A DNA stretch of 64,000 nt. Origin: Paratinospora sagittata (lineage: Eukaryota > Streptophyta > Magnoliopsida > Ranunculales > Menispermaceae). Under the pieces are notes generated by a model. That model was not told where the DNA came from and made no database searches. It saw nothing but the letters and a program-made list of their open reading frames with translations. Where the stretch lies: assembly GCA_035771175.1 (NCBI GenBank), contig CM069599.1, forward strand, positions 36,643,707 to 36,707,706, in the 5' to 3' direction. Positions 1 through 10,700 of this stretch are shown here, piece by piece. Position numbers and translations under genes: made by a program. Positions within the stretch are counted from its first letter, which is position 1; each line of letters opens with the position of its first letter.

Positions 1-2079
1 TATTTATTTGAAGACTAAATAACATAAAAGTGAATTATCAAATGAATGATTGTTCATCTCATACCTTAGAGCGACCTCTTTTCGAACACTATAACGTATT
101 TTCTTATCGAAGTTGCGCTCCTTTCGCTTCTCACGGAATCTAATCAAAGAAGCCATTCTCTGAGGAACATTTAACCAATGCGGAACATCAGACAAGCCCT
201 GATTAAACTCTTCGGTAAATAGAGGCTAGAAGATACAAAATAGTTCATAAATCAATAGTATACTTAAAACAACATAAGAAAAATTCACAAAAAAGGTACC
301 CTATTATTCTGAGGGGATGATATCGAGAGCGCAGGCATGCTAGGAGGTACTTCACGGCCCCCCAACAATAAAAGGACTGCTTGAACCTGCAGAAAGTTAA
401 AAGACAGGAGTATCTTCATTTTCCTCGACAATTTGACCACATGGGGGAGCAATTATGGAAGAAATTCTACTAACCACATGGTTCACAAACTAGCTACTCT
501 TATATGTAAACAAATCCAATATATTTCTGTCTTTTATAAAAGAAAATAAAAATTATGTAAACAAATCCAGAGACTGTATCCTACGAAAAAAGCAAAAGAA
601 GTAGAAAGAATAGAGAAACTGCGATAACTAAGAAAACATCAGAATAGGTTTTTTATTTGTTCAAATACATTTTAATGACAGTCATAGTGCATGCAACTAC
701 ATGTGCCACACTTACTAAAACACCCTTGTTTTCTCCACAATCTACTAAATGCACTCGAGTGAATAATGAAAGAAATTGAAGGCTAAAAGGTCAAAAACAA
801 TAATAAGGCTAGAAATGGAAAAAATAATTACCATTTATATAGAGCACAGATGGAAAAAAGAAAAAAAAAAAAAAAAGAGCTACAGAAACCATAATTCCAA
901 TAACAAAAATGGGAATAAAGAGTTGTAAGGGCTTGTTTAGCAAGGAACTGATCTATGATGGCATTTATGCTCCTACAAAAGCTAAAATGGTAAATGTAAA
1001 GTCAGCCAAAAATGAAGTTTGTTTTCCCCAATTTCTAAATGACCTCACCAACCAGAGAATTTGTATATCTTCCCTACAAGGAAAATATTAAAAGCCTAAA
1101 ACTTTGCTCTTCCAGTTTTAGCAAGCTATTAACAGCAATTATTGTCCTCAAGACACAATTCAAATGATAGCATGTTGCAATAACACATAGACAACTAATT
1201 TATTGGCACCATCCATGCAACGGCTAAGGATTTTACTCAACTGAAGCTCTCTGATCATTTTCTTCTTTCTTTCTAAAAGGCCTAGCTCTACGCGTAGCAA
1301 CAATCATAACCAAAAAGTCCAAGAAAGGCCCTTTCTCATACAAATAACAGATACTAACACATGGATCTTCCTTCCACATATATCTCATCCTTCAACACGA
1401 TTATCTCTCAAAAGCCACCCATCCCAAACATCACGATTGGCTAAATACACCCTATTCTTCATTCAATTCTACACAAATTAAAGAAAATATTGTATTTCAT
1501 GGAACAAAAAAAGACCAAAACCTTTCATTCAAAACACTCGCATGAAACAGTGGGCCAAAACTGGCCCCCAAAGACCCAAAACAATGAAAAATCATAAGAT
1601 TATTATTAAATACTCAAACCAAAGGTTCAGCAACAATGCATTCATATTGCACAACACAAACCAATATATTCATAACTTCAAATAAACCAATTTGAACATC
1701 CAAAAAAATATGCAAGACTAGGAAAAGGCGTCACCTTTTCGGGCGACACGGAATCAAACACATAAACCTCGCCTTGAAACGAAAGAGTCAGCTGGTTCCC
1801 GGCACTACCACGAGCCATCATTGCTCCATGCTGCTGCTGCTGGTGGTCCGACAGATTTCCTCCGTGATCCGACAACGGTCCGTCCCCTTCCATTCCTTCA
1901 CTTCCGGCACCGTTGTCTTGCTCATCTCCAATCCCACTCCCATTATTACTATGATGCAAGCTCTGATCTTCCCCCTGCATGTAATGCACGTGGATCGGCC
2001 GGGCGTTACTGATGTTCACATGTGCATCGTTTACGTGGACTTCGTTCATCTGTCCCGGTAGATGCATCACAGCATGCAT
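1..2079 (-). CDS. ZML: GATA24/28-like TIFY-CCT-GATA transcription factor (ZIM/ZML type), 5' part; 3' end outside window
   Basis: Three coding exons are visible: 2079-1735, 386-300 and 198-65; the gene continues past the left edge. Exon 1 starts at [10 protein letters not shown], has an acidic, Gly/His/Gln-rich N-terminus and enters the TIFY (ZIM) domain with [14 protein letters not shown]. The domain is completed by exon 2 ([20 protein letters not shown]). Exon 3 holds the CCT domain ([20 protein letters not shown], then [14 protein letters not shown]). Donors (SPEK|GT, QNNR|GT) and acceptors are canonical and the frame is continuous. In this family a C-terminal GATA zinc finger follows, which should lie off the left edge. 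Family role (known, not shown here): nuclear GATA factors of the GATA24/25/28 type. The intron between exons 1 and 2 (387-1734) has no other gene that I can support. GATA24 and GATA28 cannot be told apart from this part. Confidence 0.9.
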
Positions 2080-2102
2080 CAGACACGCAGCGGCAACCGT
2101 GC

Positions 2103-2106
<4 letters not shown>

Positions 2107-2192
<86 letters not shown>
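2107..2192. repeat. (AG)43 microsatellite in the ZML 5' leader
   Basis: Uninterrupted AG dinucleotide tract, 86 bp. It lies 27 nt upstream of the start codon, so the mRNA would carry (CU)43 just before the AUG. There is no AG acceptor between the tract and the ATG, so it is leader sequence and not the pyrimidine tract of an intron. The short open frames of alternating Arg-Glu in this stretch come only from the repeat. Confidence 0.95.
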
Positions 2193-2197
<5 letters not shown>

Positions 2198-2830
2198 AGT
2201 TGAAATTTGATACTCTGAGGCGATTTCACCTTCACATCAAGAATTAGATTCCACTTGGCAACTCCTTTCTAATTCGTAATTACCTTTTGGAGGAGTGAAA
2301 TTCAATGAATCGCATCAAAGTCAGCGATCTCCAAATAAGAATCAAAATTAGTCGTAATTTGCAGCGGAAATTAGGTTTTTGAAGTAAATTGAACACCGTG
2401 GAAGAGTTCCCAAATGCTGAATTTTCCAGCGGATTGAAGAATTGGGGGAAAATGAAAAAAAAAAAATGGGGCGACCACTGAATTAGTGATTATTTCTGAA
2501 TCGATTCTTTTGAAAGAAGGGATTTTTTTTTTTTTTTTTTTGGGAAGATGGGGGAAGGGGGGGTGAATATTTACCGAGAATTTTAAAGATTTCAGGGGAG
2601 ATTTCAAGGGGAGAAGGAGTTTCTGGTGATCGGTGAGAAAATTTCTAGGGTTTCGCAGAGTTGGTGAGTGAGCAGAAAGAAAGAAAAAGAGGGAGAGAGG
2701 TTTGAGTGGTGTAATTTCGACGACGGATCGCAGTGGTCGAAGAGAAAGTAAAATCGAGCCAAACTCTCTTTACTTTTCAGTTTCCGAGAGGGAAATATTA
2801 ATTTTTTTCCTTTATTAAAAATAATAATTA
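2193..2830 (-). promoter_or_regulatory. Probable 5' leader and promoter of the ZML gene
   Basis: Read on the minus strand, this stretch has features of a plant leader: CT-rich runs and an AAACCCTAG motif near 2650. A possible 5'-UTR intron donor (CTCG|GTAAAT) lies near 2572-2578. Poly-A and poly-T runs are at 2456-2466 and 2522-2541. No conserved coding frame is visible. Transcript start and leader intron are inferred, not proven. Confidence 0.4.
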
Positions 2831-3126
2831 TTATTATTGATATATATATATTTAGTTAGATTAGCATTTTTTAAAAAACATGAGTGGTATGTGGTTTTAT
2901 TAAGGGTTAAAACCAACTAATATGCCTAATCTGATACTGATAAGATATTTATTATCATCGGACTCTACTCAAAATTGCTTTCTTTATTTTCAAGACTATT
3001 GTATTCGGGAGAAGATTACTGGACAATTAAGTATTGTACTGAAGAACCAGCTCATCTTGTGATACAAGTTTTTATTTTATTTTTTATTTTTAATTATTAG
3101 TACATCAAAATATCAATGTAATGTAA

Positions 3127-5097
3127 ACCTTTAGCCAAAGAGTTAACTACCAGAAATCTCATATATTTGTATCTCACAATGTGGAGCTTACGGTGGCTCA
3201 AGACATATCTACTATTTCTGGTATTCCCCTTACGGACAACTTGGGTCGGTATCTTGGTGCTCCCTCCATTCATGGGAGGGTCCGACCTGCTGACTTTCAG
3301 TACATCATTGAGAGAGTGACTACTCGATTGGAGGGGTGGAAGACAAAATTCTTGTCCTTTGCGGGTAGATTGGTTCTAGTTAAATCGGTGCTTAACTCTA
3401 TTCCCATGTACATCATGCAGACTATGATGTTACCAATAGGGGTGTGTAATACCATTGATAAATTAGTTCGACGTTTTCTATGGGGAGGGTCTACTGAGAA
3501 GCAGGGCGTCAACCTCATTAAGTGGGAAATCATCATCAAACCTATGGAGGACGGTGGTCTTGGCATTAAAAATATGGCTTATATGAACTTGGCTCTTTTG
3601 GCCAAATTGGGATGGAGACTAATTACAGATAAGAATAGCTTTTGGGCCAGAGTTGTTTCCATGAAGTATCTGCATCGGGATGCTACTATTGATAGGTTGC
3701 AGCCTAAGAATGGGGCTTCCAATGCGTGGCGGGGCATTGTTAAAGCCTCGCCTATTTTACGTAGCGGAGTGCGGGCTCTAGTTCGTAATGGTCAGGACAC
3801 TCTTTTTTGGCTTGATACATGGGTATGTGAGGTGGCCTTAATCAATATGAAAATGCGGGATTTGAGTTTGGTGGAGATGTATAGGCCTATCTCAAGCTAT
3901 TGGGTGAAGGGTTCAGGGTGGGACTGGAATGCTCTATCAGGTTTACTCCCTTTTGAGATTGAAAATAAACTTGCTGCTGTGCTCTTATGGGATGAGGAGG
4001 AGGTTGCAGATGACATATGTTGGGGAGCTTCTGAGAGTGGCATATTAACGGTGTCCTCTGCTTATTCTATTTCTATTGGAACTCTTATGGGAGATCCTAC
4101 TTCCCTTTGGAGGATGATTTGGAAGCTTAAAGTTCCTCAAAGATGCAAGACTTTTTTATGGATGGTTGCGCATCGAAAGATCATGTGCAATGCTGAGCGG
4201 ATGAAAAGGGGTTTCACCATGGCATCTGACTGTATTGAATGTGTGGGATGTATCGAGGATGTTGATCATATTTTTCGAAATTGCTCTAGAGCCGTGCAAT
4301 TATGGAAGCGTCTCTTGCAGCCAGTTGAGTATCATCTTCAGAGCCATTTGGATTTCCAAAGCTGGCTTGCTCATAATCTTGCTGGCGTTAATGATTGTAA
4401 TGTTGACTATGACTGGGCTTCCTACTTTACAGTTGTCGTGTGGGCTCTTTGGAAATGGAGGAATGATTTAGCTTTTCGTAATCTTCGTTTTCACTTCGAG
4501 TATAGCATGGCTTGGCTTAAAGGGAAAGTGGCTGAAATCTTTCATGCTTTTCGAGACAAAGCGGCGGTCCATGGTGCTGGTCTGATAGAAAGGGTGAAGA
4601 TGGTAGGCTGGTGTGCTCCCAACCATGGTTGGACTAAGCTTAATACTGATGGATGTCTTAAGAATGCTTCATCGCGAGCAGGGGGTGGCGGTCTTCTCCG
4701 TGACTATCGTGGTATGTGGTTGAGGGGGTTTGTGGCTAATATTGGTTCTTGTACTGCAACTGAAGCTGAATTATGGGCTGCTGTTCATGGCTTACGTCTT
4801 GCTTGGGAGGAGGGCCATCGTTCGATAGTTTTCGAAACAGATTCGGCTATGGTGGCTGGTTGGTTAAAAGGCAACAGTATGCCGCAACTTAGCCTTTCCA
4901 ACTTGGTAAATGAGTGTAGAAGACTCCTTCAGAGAGATTGGATTGTTCAAGTTGAGCACATTTACAGAGAAGGTAATAGAGCAGCAGACTATTTGGCTAC
5001 TGAGGCTTTGAAGTTTAATCGGGGAGTGTGTATCCTGTCTTCCCCTCCCCGTGGGTTATTTAATATTTTGAGGGAAGATGCAACTGGGGTTACCTGA
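3127..5097 (+). pseudogene. LINE ORF2 fragment: RT tail, zf-RVT and RNase H domains, frame still open
   Basis: About 656 open codons without a stop. The RT thumb region starts at once (GIPLTDNLGRYLGAPSIHGR). The zf-RVT region follows in the middle (WRMIWKLKVPQRCKTFLW, then a Cys/His cluster ending CVGCIEDVDHIFRNC). A complete-looking RNase H domain is at the C-terminus with its acidic residues in place: NTDG, TEAEL, FETDS and the final AAD. There is no natural start: the first ATG codons are internal and the conserved frame reaches upstream of 3181. Lack of frameshifts over 1.9 kb suggests a recent insertion. It cannot retrotranspose by itself because the catalytic RT core is absent. Confidence 0.88.
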
Positions 5098-5177
5098 CCT
5101 AGGAGAGTTCGAGATGTAGTGTGCTAGTTGTTCTTGCTGGGTGTTCTCCCTCTTTTCTTTTCCAAAAAAAAAAAAAA
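3127..5177 (+). mobile_element. 5'-truncated LINE (L1-type plant non-LTR retrotransposon)
   Basis: The element opens inside the reverse-transcriptase C-terminal region (frame open from 3127, SQRVNYQKSHIF...) and ends with a 14-nt poly(A) at 5164-5177. It lacks ORF1, the endonuclease and the catalytic RT core, as expected from 5' truncation during target-primed reverse transcription. I could not find a target-site duplication between the sequence before about 3127 and that after 5177. It lies between the ZML promoter and the deleted copia element. Confidence 0.85.
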
Positions 5178-6015
5178 GTAGCAGATGATGACAATAATTA
5201 AAAAAACTTTACTTGGTACATGATGTTGAGCATTCAACATCAAAAAATTGTTTATTTTACTTCCAATACATTAAAGTGTATTGTATTGTCCTAAAGGTAT
5301 CCACGGCAATTAAAGGGGCTCATCTTTTTGAATAAAGCTTAGTTGATAATAAGAAAAATATTAATCTAATTACAAAAAAATATAATTATACGTTTATAAC
5401 TATTTAAATAAATGTATATTGCACATTTAAAATTGTGTAATAAATAATTTAGTAGTTATATATGTGTAATTATATATAATGTGTAATAAATGATCTAATA
5501 ATTATACATGTGTAATTATTATTATTTTTTATAGTTAAATTAACATTTCTCTGAGTCACCTCATTATTCTTTGAGAAATAATTTTTCAATAATTTTTTTA
5601 ATGATTTCTCATAGTTGTTTGATTGTACATGAAAAGATATTTTTGTACACTCTTATGGCATTAATAAAAATAAATACAAAAAAGTTTCATAAAATATAAA
5701 CAAAAAAAATTATATAATAAAATTTTGATAAAAATATAAGGACAGTCATTAAAAAAAAATATTGGCAATGAAACACACAATTTTTTTATTTTTTCAAAAA
5801 AAAAATTCACCAATCAATTGGGGGCCTAAAAGAGAAAAAAGAAAAGTCAAAATAGGGCGAGCATTATCACGTCCCCAGGTTTCGGCAACCAAAACGAAAT
5901 GTCAAGATGACACGTATGTCTGCCGAAAGAAGGGGAACACGTGGGAAGAGTACGAGAAACAAGCCCACGAGGAATACGTTCCGTTACGATCCATCGTAAC
6001 AGATAGCAACGAATG
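5178..6015. other. Intergenic, AT-rich; no gene seen
   Basis: Strongly AT-rich with short direct repeats around 5400-5530 (TGTGTAATTAT-type). A 92-codon open frame at 5762-6040 has no recognisable domain and low-complexity ends; I do not call it a gene. 5880-6010 is less AT-rich and could be older transposon flank. Confidence 0.6.
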
Positions 6016-6059
6016 GTACATATCAAGAATGCTTAACTAACAAGCAAGAAAGATACTGA

Positions 6060-6672
6060 CAGATTTATAGAGTTCTTGGCTGAACTATCTCCTTCACTAT
6101 GGAAATGTTCTAATCGATTTTGATGACTCATCAACAAAGCTTGAACTTCTTCCATGGACAGCACATCAGTTCTTGAAGTCACATTAACAACAACTGAAAC
6201 ATATACAGAACGTACAAGATCTTGCTCATCCACCATTTGTCCAGCATTAATCAGACTATCCACAATCATATGCATCTTATCGCAATAATCAGAAATTGAC
6301 ATGTTACCTTTCTTGGTAGTTTGTAAGCCTTTTATTGATTTGCAAAAGCTCTTTCAAGTGCTTTCCAAACTGATGCTGATGTGTTAATGAACAACCATCC
6401 CTAGCACTCCCTCTGTCATAAAGGATCTCAACCAGCTTAAAAGCAGCTGATCATGTCTTGTCCAAGTTTAAAAACACTTCGCCATTAGCAAGAAGCTGAT
6501 CTGGCGGTGTATTCTTTCCAAGTAAATAGCCATCTAGACCATTTTCGATGACTGCTGGAAGCACCTGTGACTTCCACAGAAGAAAATTGTTGCGATCGAG
6601 CTTAACAAATAGTGAGGCATTTAGTGAATTGGAGAAAGGAGTTGAGTGGTCTGCACTGCTGGAAGACACCAT
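6060..6672 (-). pseudogene. Copia gag fragment
   Basis: From the ATG at 6672 the frame reads MVSSSSADHS, then FVKLDRNNFLLWKSQVLPAV and LDGYLLG, the conserved start of copia gag (DUF4219/UBN2-like region). The first frame ends at a stop at 6451. Matching downstream gag (MSISDYCDKMHMIVDSLINA, then LSMEEVQALLMSHQNRLE) is in another frame from 6302. At least one frameshift and the large deletion make it a pseudogene. No zinc knuckle, protease, integrase or RT follows. Confidence 0.8.
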
Positions 6673-6872
6673 TGACTCTCGTCTACAGTAGCCCGGATAC
6701 CATATCAAGAATGCTTAACTAACAAGCAAGAAAGATAGACAGAGAAATCTCTGTAGAGAGAATGTTCAATCGTATCTTATTATCAGCTTAATAGATGTAT
6801 TTATAGGGCTTGTAACTTGATTGCCATAAAAAATTTTAAATTTTTTTACAAATATTATTAAAATCAAAATAA

Positions 6873-7166
6873 TGACTCATTTGTCATATATTGACCAGTC
6901 AACGTTTAATCAGCAGATGACGTGGGCACACTTGAATTTTAAATCTGATAACTGGGTGCCACCAAAGATTTTTAAAAAATCAAATTAATTAAAGACATTT
7001 TTTTAAAAGATACAAAAATTATTTTGTGTATTTTCTTCATCAAAAAGATGCCTTTAATTAAATTTATTTTTTTTAAATATTTGGTGGCGCCCAGTCATCA
7101 GGTCTAAAATTTAAGTGTAGCCACATTATCTGCTGATTAGGCATTAACTGGTCAATAAATGAGTCA
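6873..7166. repeat. 294-bp foldback (long imperfect inverted repeat) inside the copia LTR
   Basis: The left arm starts TGACTCATTTGTC at 6873 and the right arm ends AATGAGTCA at 7166. The arms match over about 120 bp each: blocks TTGACCAGT, AATCAGCAGAT, ACTGGG(T/C)GCCACCAAA and TTAATTAAAG all recur inverted. A loop of about 45-50 bp separates them. It looks like a MITE-type foldback inserted in the LTR, but no clear target duplication is visible. It could instead be part of this LTR family. Confidence 0.75.
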
Positions 7167-7376
7167 AAAGCCCTGTATTTATACATGGTTGCAGGTACCT
7201 ACATAGGTGCTGATACATGTAAGTTTAACCTCTAACAAACATAACAACCTGGACACATGTTAACACACAATAGGCTATTACTGGAACAGATTAACAACCT
7301 AAACTAAAAGGTTAACAACCTTAACAGTTTAACAGTCAAGTTAACTGTCTTTTAACTTCCTCTGCTTTATCAGTAC

Positions 7377-7799
7377 GTAGGTACGTTCGCTACGTGAAAG
7401 AGACAGAAGGGAACGACGTGTGGCTCTCTGAGAGGGGACACATTTTCGCTAACACTGATACGTACTTTTCAATGTTGAAGACATTAACATAGTTGTGGGG
7501 GTCCTTTTCTTTTCCCCACGTTTATCTAATCTAATTTGTGTTAATTATTTTCAACTGCCACAAATAATTTTTAGGTATTAAAATAAAGTTTCATTCATTG
7601 TTTGACTGATCGCTAGGTAGAGTAACAAGGGTATTGCAAATCTGTTAAAAAATGCCCAATAAAGAGATACATGAAGTGATTATATACCAGCAATTGTTCA
7701 TGAAGATAGTGTAGCTTACATATTTGACATTGCAAAGAACCTTAGAAATCTCCTGCTCCAATATAAGATTTTGTTGAATCAGTAAAAACTCAGTTCAAG
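7377..7799. other. Intergenic and PAP 3' flank
   Basis: No coding signal. It holds a short repeat of TACGTAGGTACGTTCG type near 7373-7400 and the probable 3' UTR of the minus-strand phosphatase gene just below 7800. Confidence 0.5.
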
Positions 7800-10700
7800 T
7801 TAGCTCGAAGGCCTGCGATTCCAAAGATATTGCTCGTCGAGCTTACTCAAGTTTTCATCATCAAGACGCTTCCATGTTTTAATTCTCTGAACTCTCAACC
7901 ATCCTTTCTTCCCTTTCTCAAGCTCAGCCAATATAACTCTTGCTCTCCTCTTCCACATTGCTCTTCCGTAACCATGGTGCCCAGAGCCTCCGCCATAGCA
8001 GAGCCATATACCATTGATGTGTCCACAGAAGTCGTTTGTGTGATCGTGGCCCATGAACACTGCCTTTACATCTCTGCGGGAGACAAGGGTCTGTAGGACT
8101 CCTGAGTTTACAGTAGAACAAGCTACTCCCTCCCGAAACTGGCCCACAATCTCTTTACCCCAGAGTTGTCGGACTTCGGGGATTGGGATATGGAAGAACG
8201 TCAGTGCTGGATCTGGATCGAAGTCTGGTACATTTGCCTGTCAGTTTGTGGATCTGCAACATGTTAAATGAAATCTGAATGCAAGGAACGCTGTTTGTTA
8301 GAATCGAAACAACTGAATGAACTGTAATAAGATTAATTCAGTTTAGTAAATGAAAGACACACGCGGATGCACCACCCAAAAGTTTGCTATAATTTTAGTC
8401 ACAGCAAACCAGTACAAGGTCCTTAAAGAATTTAAGTCCAAAGCTCGAACTAAACCAAACATTTTGAGATGTACATTCTGCAAAAGCATTAAAAAATGAC
8501 GATTGGGTGGTAATGACAGTTAAAAAATCACTCTGACCAAATTAATTCTTGAGCAAAGAGAACTCCATGTGGGAACTGGGGAGGCAGCATTGGAGGGTCC
8601 CAATTTCAAAGGAACAAGTGCACTACAGACTACAGTACGATGCTGGCATAATTCTATTTATAAACCCAATTTCAAAGGAACAAAAAATTTAGAAAAAGTA
8701 TACTGAAAGGCAAAAAACTCTTTACAGTCTCTTTTATACCTGGGATCTTTCAGAAATGATGCTACGAAGCCAACGAAGTTGAGATTCTTTTATCCATCCA
8801 TAAGTTCTGATTCCTTCAACAATGGCCCTGTCACCACTGTCAAGAAAGAAGAGATTGAGTATGCTGGTGTTAGCCAAATCAGAACCGGAAGCTCCATGTA
8901 CTCTCAGATTGTAGTTTCCGAATCCATCAATATCTTTGACAACACTATCATTACCACCTTTAGTGAGATCATTTGAGGAGGGATTGATTTGAGACACTGA
9001 ATAATCCATAAGGGAGATGAAAAACATCAGTTCTTCACGAGTCATTGTAGATTCTTGATCACGGTTGCCCAAAACTGCTGCCCAAGGAAGTTTAGACTCC
9101 ACAGCAGGGCCAAATGCCCTGACAAGAGATTCAGCAGCATCAGTGGCGCTTGGCCCAAATATGTTGTCCCCTAGCAAAAACAAAGTGAACAAATATCTTC
9201 TTAAGAGATTTCAATTGGTTTTAGATTTTTAGTGGGAAGATCGGGACAAAGGCCAATAGCCTGCAATGGCTAAAAGATTAAGATATACTCTACTGCAACA
9301 ATAATTCCCCCTACCGTGTCATTGTATTTCTAACATTAAATTCTAAAATTTGAATTCCTGAAAAACTGTAGGAATTAGGAGAAAGAAAAAGCCCTCTCAA
9401 AAACATGTACCGTGAAAAAAATAAAAAAAATAAACAGCCACCTAACGTATTTATCTCTTTGAAAAATGTTTCATATGCTATAAAGAAAAAGAAAAGTAAA
9501 CCACGGGTAAAAAGGAAAAGATAAGCAAGAGGAAACATATCAATTGCAGACCGAACAATAGTACTATTTTGAAGGCTACCAAAGCGAAGTTGTGGGAAAA
9601 ACAACTCACCAATAGGCATCATGTCTGCTTGTCTAGGTTTTTGCTAGGCCTAATGTATGAAGCCTATGGCAACCTTCAGATTAATACAATACCTGTTTCT
9701 TATACAAAACACCATATACAGAACACCTTCAGAATAACATAGGCCCAAATGATGGAGTATGTTGATGCAAGATTTAACCAACACTACATAGTAATAAATT
9801 GGAGGGGACGTGCTGAGTTGAAACTTACCAAGTTGTTTGTTCGCCTGTTGTATTCCTGCCTGATTTGTAGTGTCTGGTAATGCATATAAGGATCGACTGT
9901 ACCAACTTGCCTTATTTTAGACATCTAATATTACCTTTACAGAGTGAGCAACTTTATATAAAATCAACCAGACTAGTCCCTAGGTTGAAAAGTGGGGTCA
10001 CAATGGACCCGCTTAAATACTAAGTCTTTTGAAGCAGCAAGTTGCTTTCCATTCACTATTTAAAGTTACTAAGGACAAGACTGAGTCTGGCTAATTAAAT
10101 CAATTGCTGATTCAACAGAGTAACGGTATAATACATCGATTCCTTGACAAGGTACACGCATGAATAGTAGTATACTATGAATAGTTGATATACGTCGATT
10201 TCCACTATTTCTCGTGAATGGTACCGTATACATGAATAGTGTCATATACGTAAATAGTGTTGTGTCTCGAAAAAGACTTTTCTGATGTGGAAGATCAGCC
10301 AAGGCCGCAACCACATAACATACTAAGAATTTCTCAGAGGTTCCGACACCACTTTTTGGGGAACGTATACAATATTGCACTAGTAAATGGTAAAATAAAA
10401 ATAATAACTATAAAAAAAAGAAAGACAGAAGTTTTACGTGGTTCGATTTTGAGACCTACGTCCACGGGCAGAATATAGAAACTTCACTATAGACTGTAGA
10501 TTACGACTCTCTCTTTACTTTCAATGAGAGAACAATGAGATTGTCTCTCTTGATCTAGAGAAACTTTTTAGTAGAGAATTCGTTGAGAATTTTGATCGTT
10601 TAGATCTGAATGAAATGAATTGAAATCTGAGCCCCTATTTATAGGAGAAGATTATGAATAAAATATTATTATTTTAATATTTTATTCATTTTTTATTTAA

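Larger units (their letters stand above)
6019..7372 (-). mobile_element. Internally deleted Ty1/copia LTR retrotransposon
   Basis: On the minus strand the 5' LTR is 7372-6703. It begins TGATAAAGC and has a TATAAATAC box at 6806-6798. The primer-binding site follows at 6702-6691 (TGGTATCCGGGC, close to the plant initiator-Met type TGGTATCAGAGC), then gag. Most of gag, all of pol and most of the 3' LTR are missing: only 37 bp of LTR end remain at 6019-6055, identical to 6701-6737. GTAC flanks the element at 6016-6019 and 7373-7376, a possible short target duplication. The LTR has a foldback inserted or built in (6873-7166). It is non-coding for transposition functions and dead on its own. Confidence 0.75.

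Noticed and set aside
2012..2203. Plus-strand ORFs with long alternating Arg-Glu runs
   Set aside because: Translation of the AG microsatellite antisense to the ZML exon; no other coding evidence.
5762..6040. 92-codon plus-strand ORF
   Set aside because: Low-complexity ends, no domain, and overlaps the 37-bp copia LTR remnant.
6016..7376. A confident 5-bp copia target-site duplication
   Set aside because: Only GTAC (4 bp) matches; neighbouring bases differ and the LTR end lacks a clear CA.
7830..8096. Plus-strand ORFs over PAP exon 4
   Set aside because: Shadows of the conserved minus-strand phosphatase exon.
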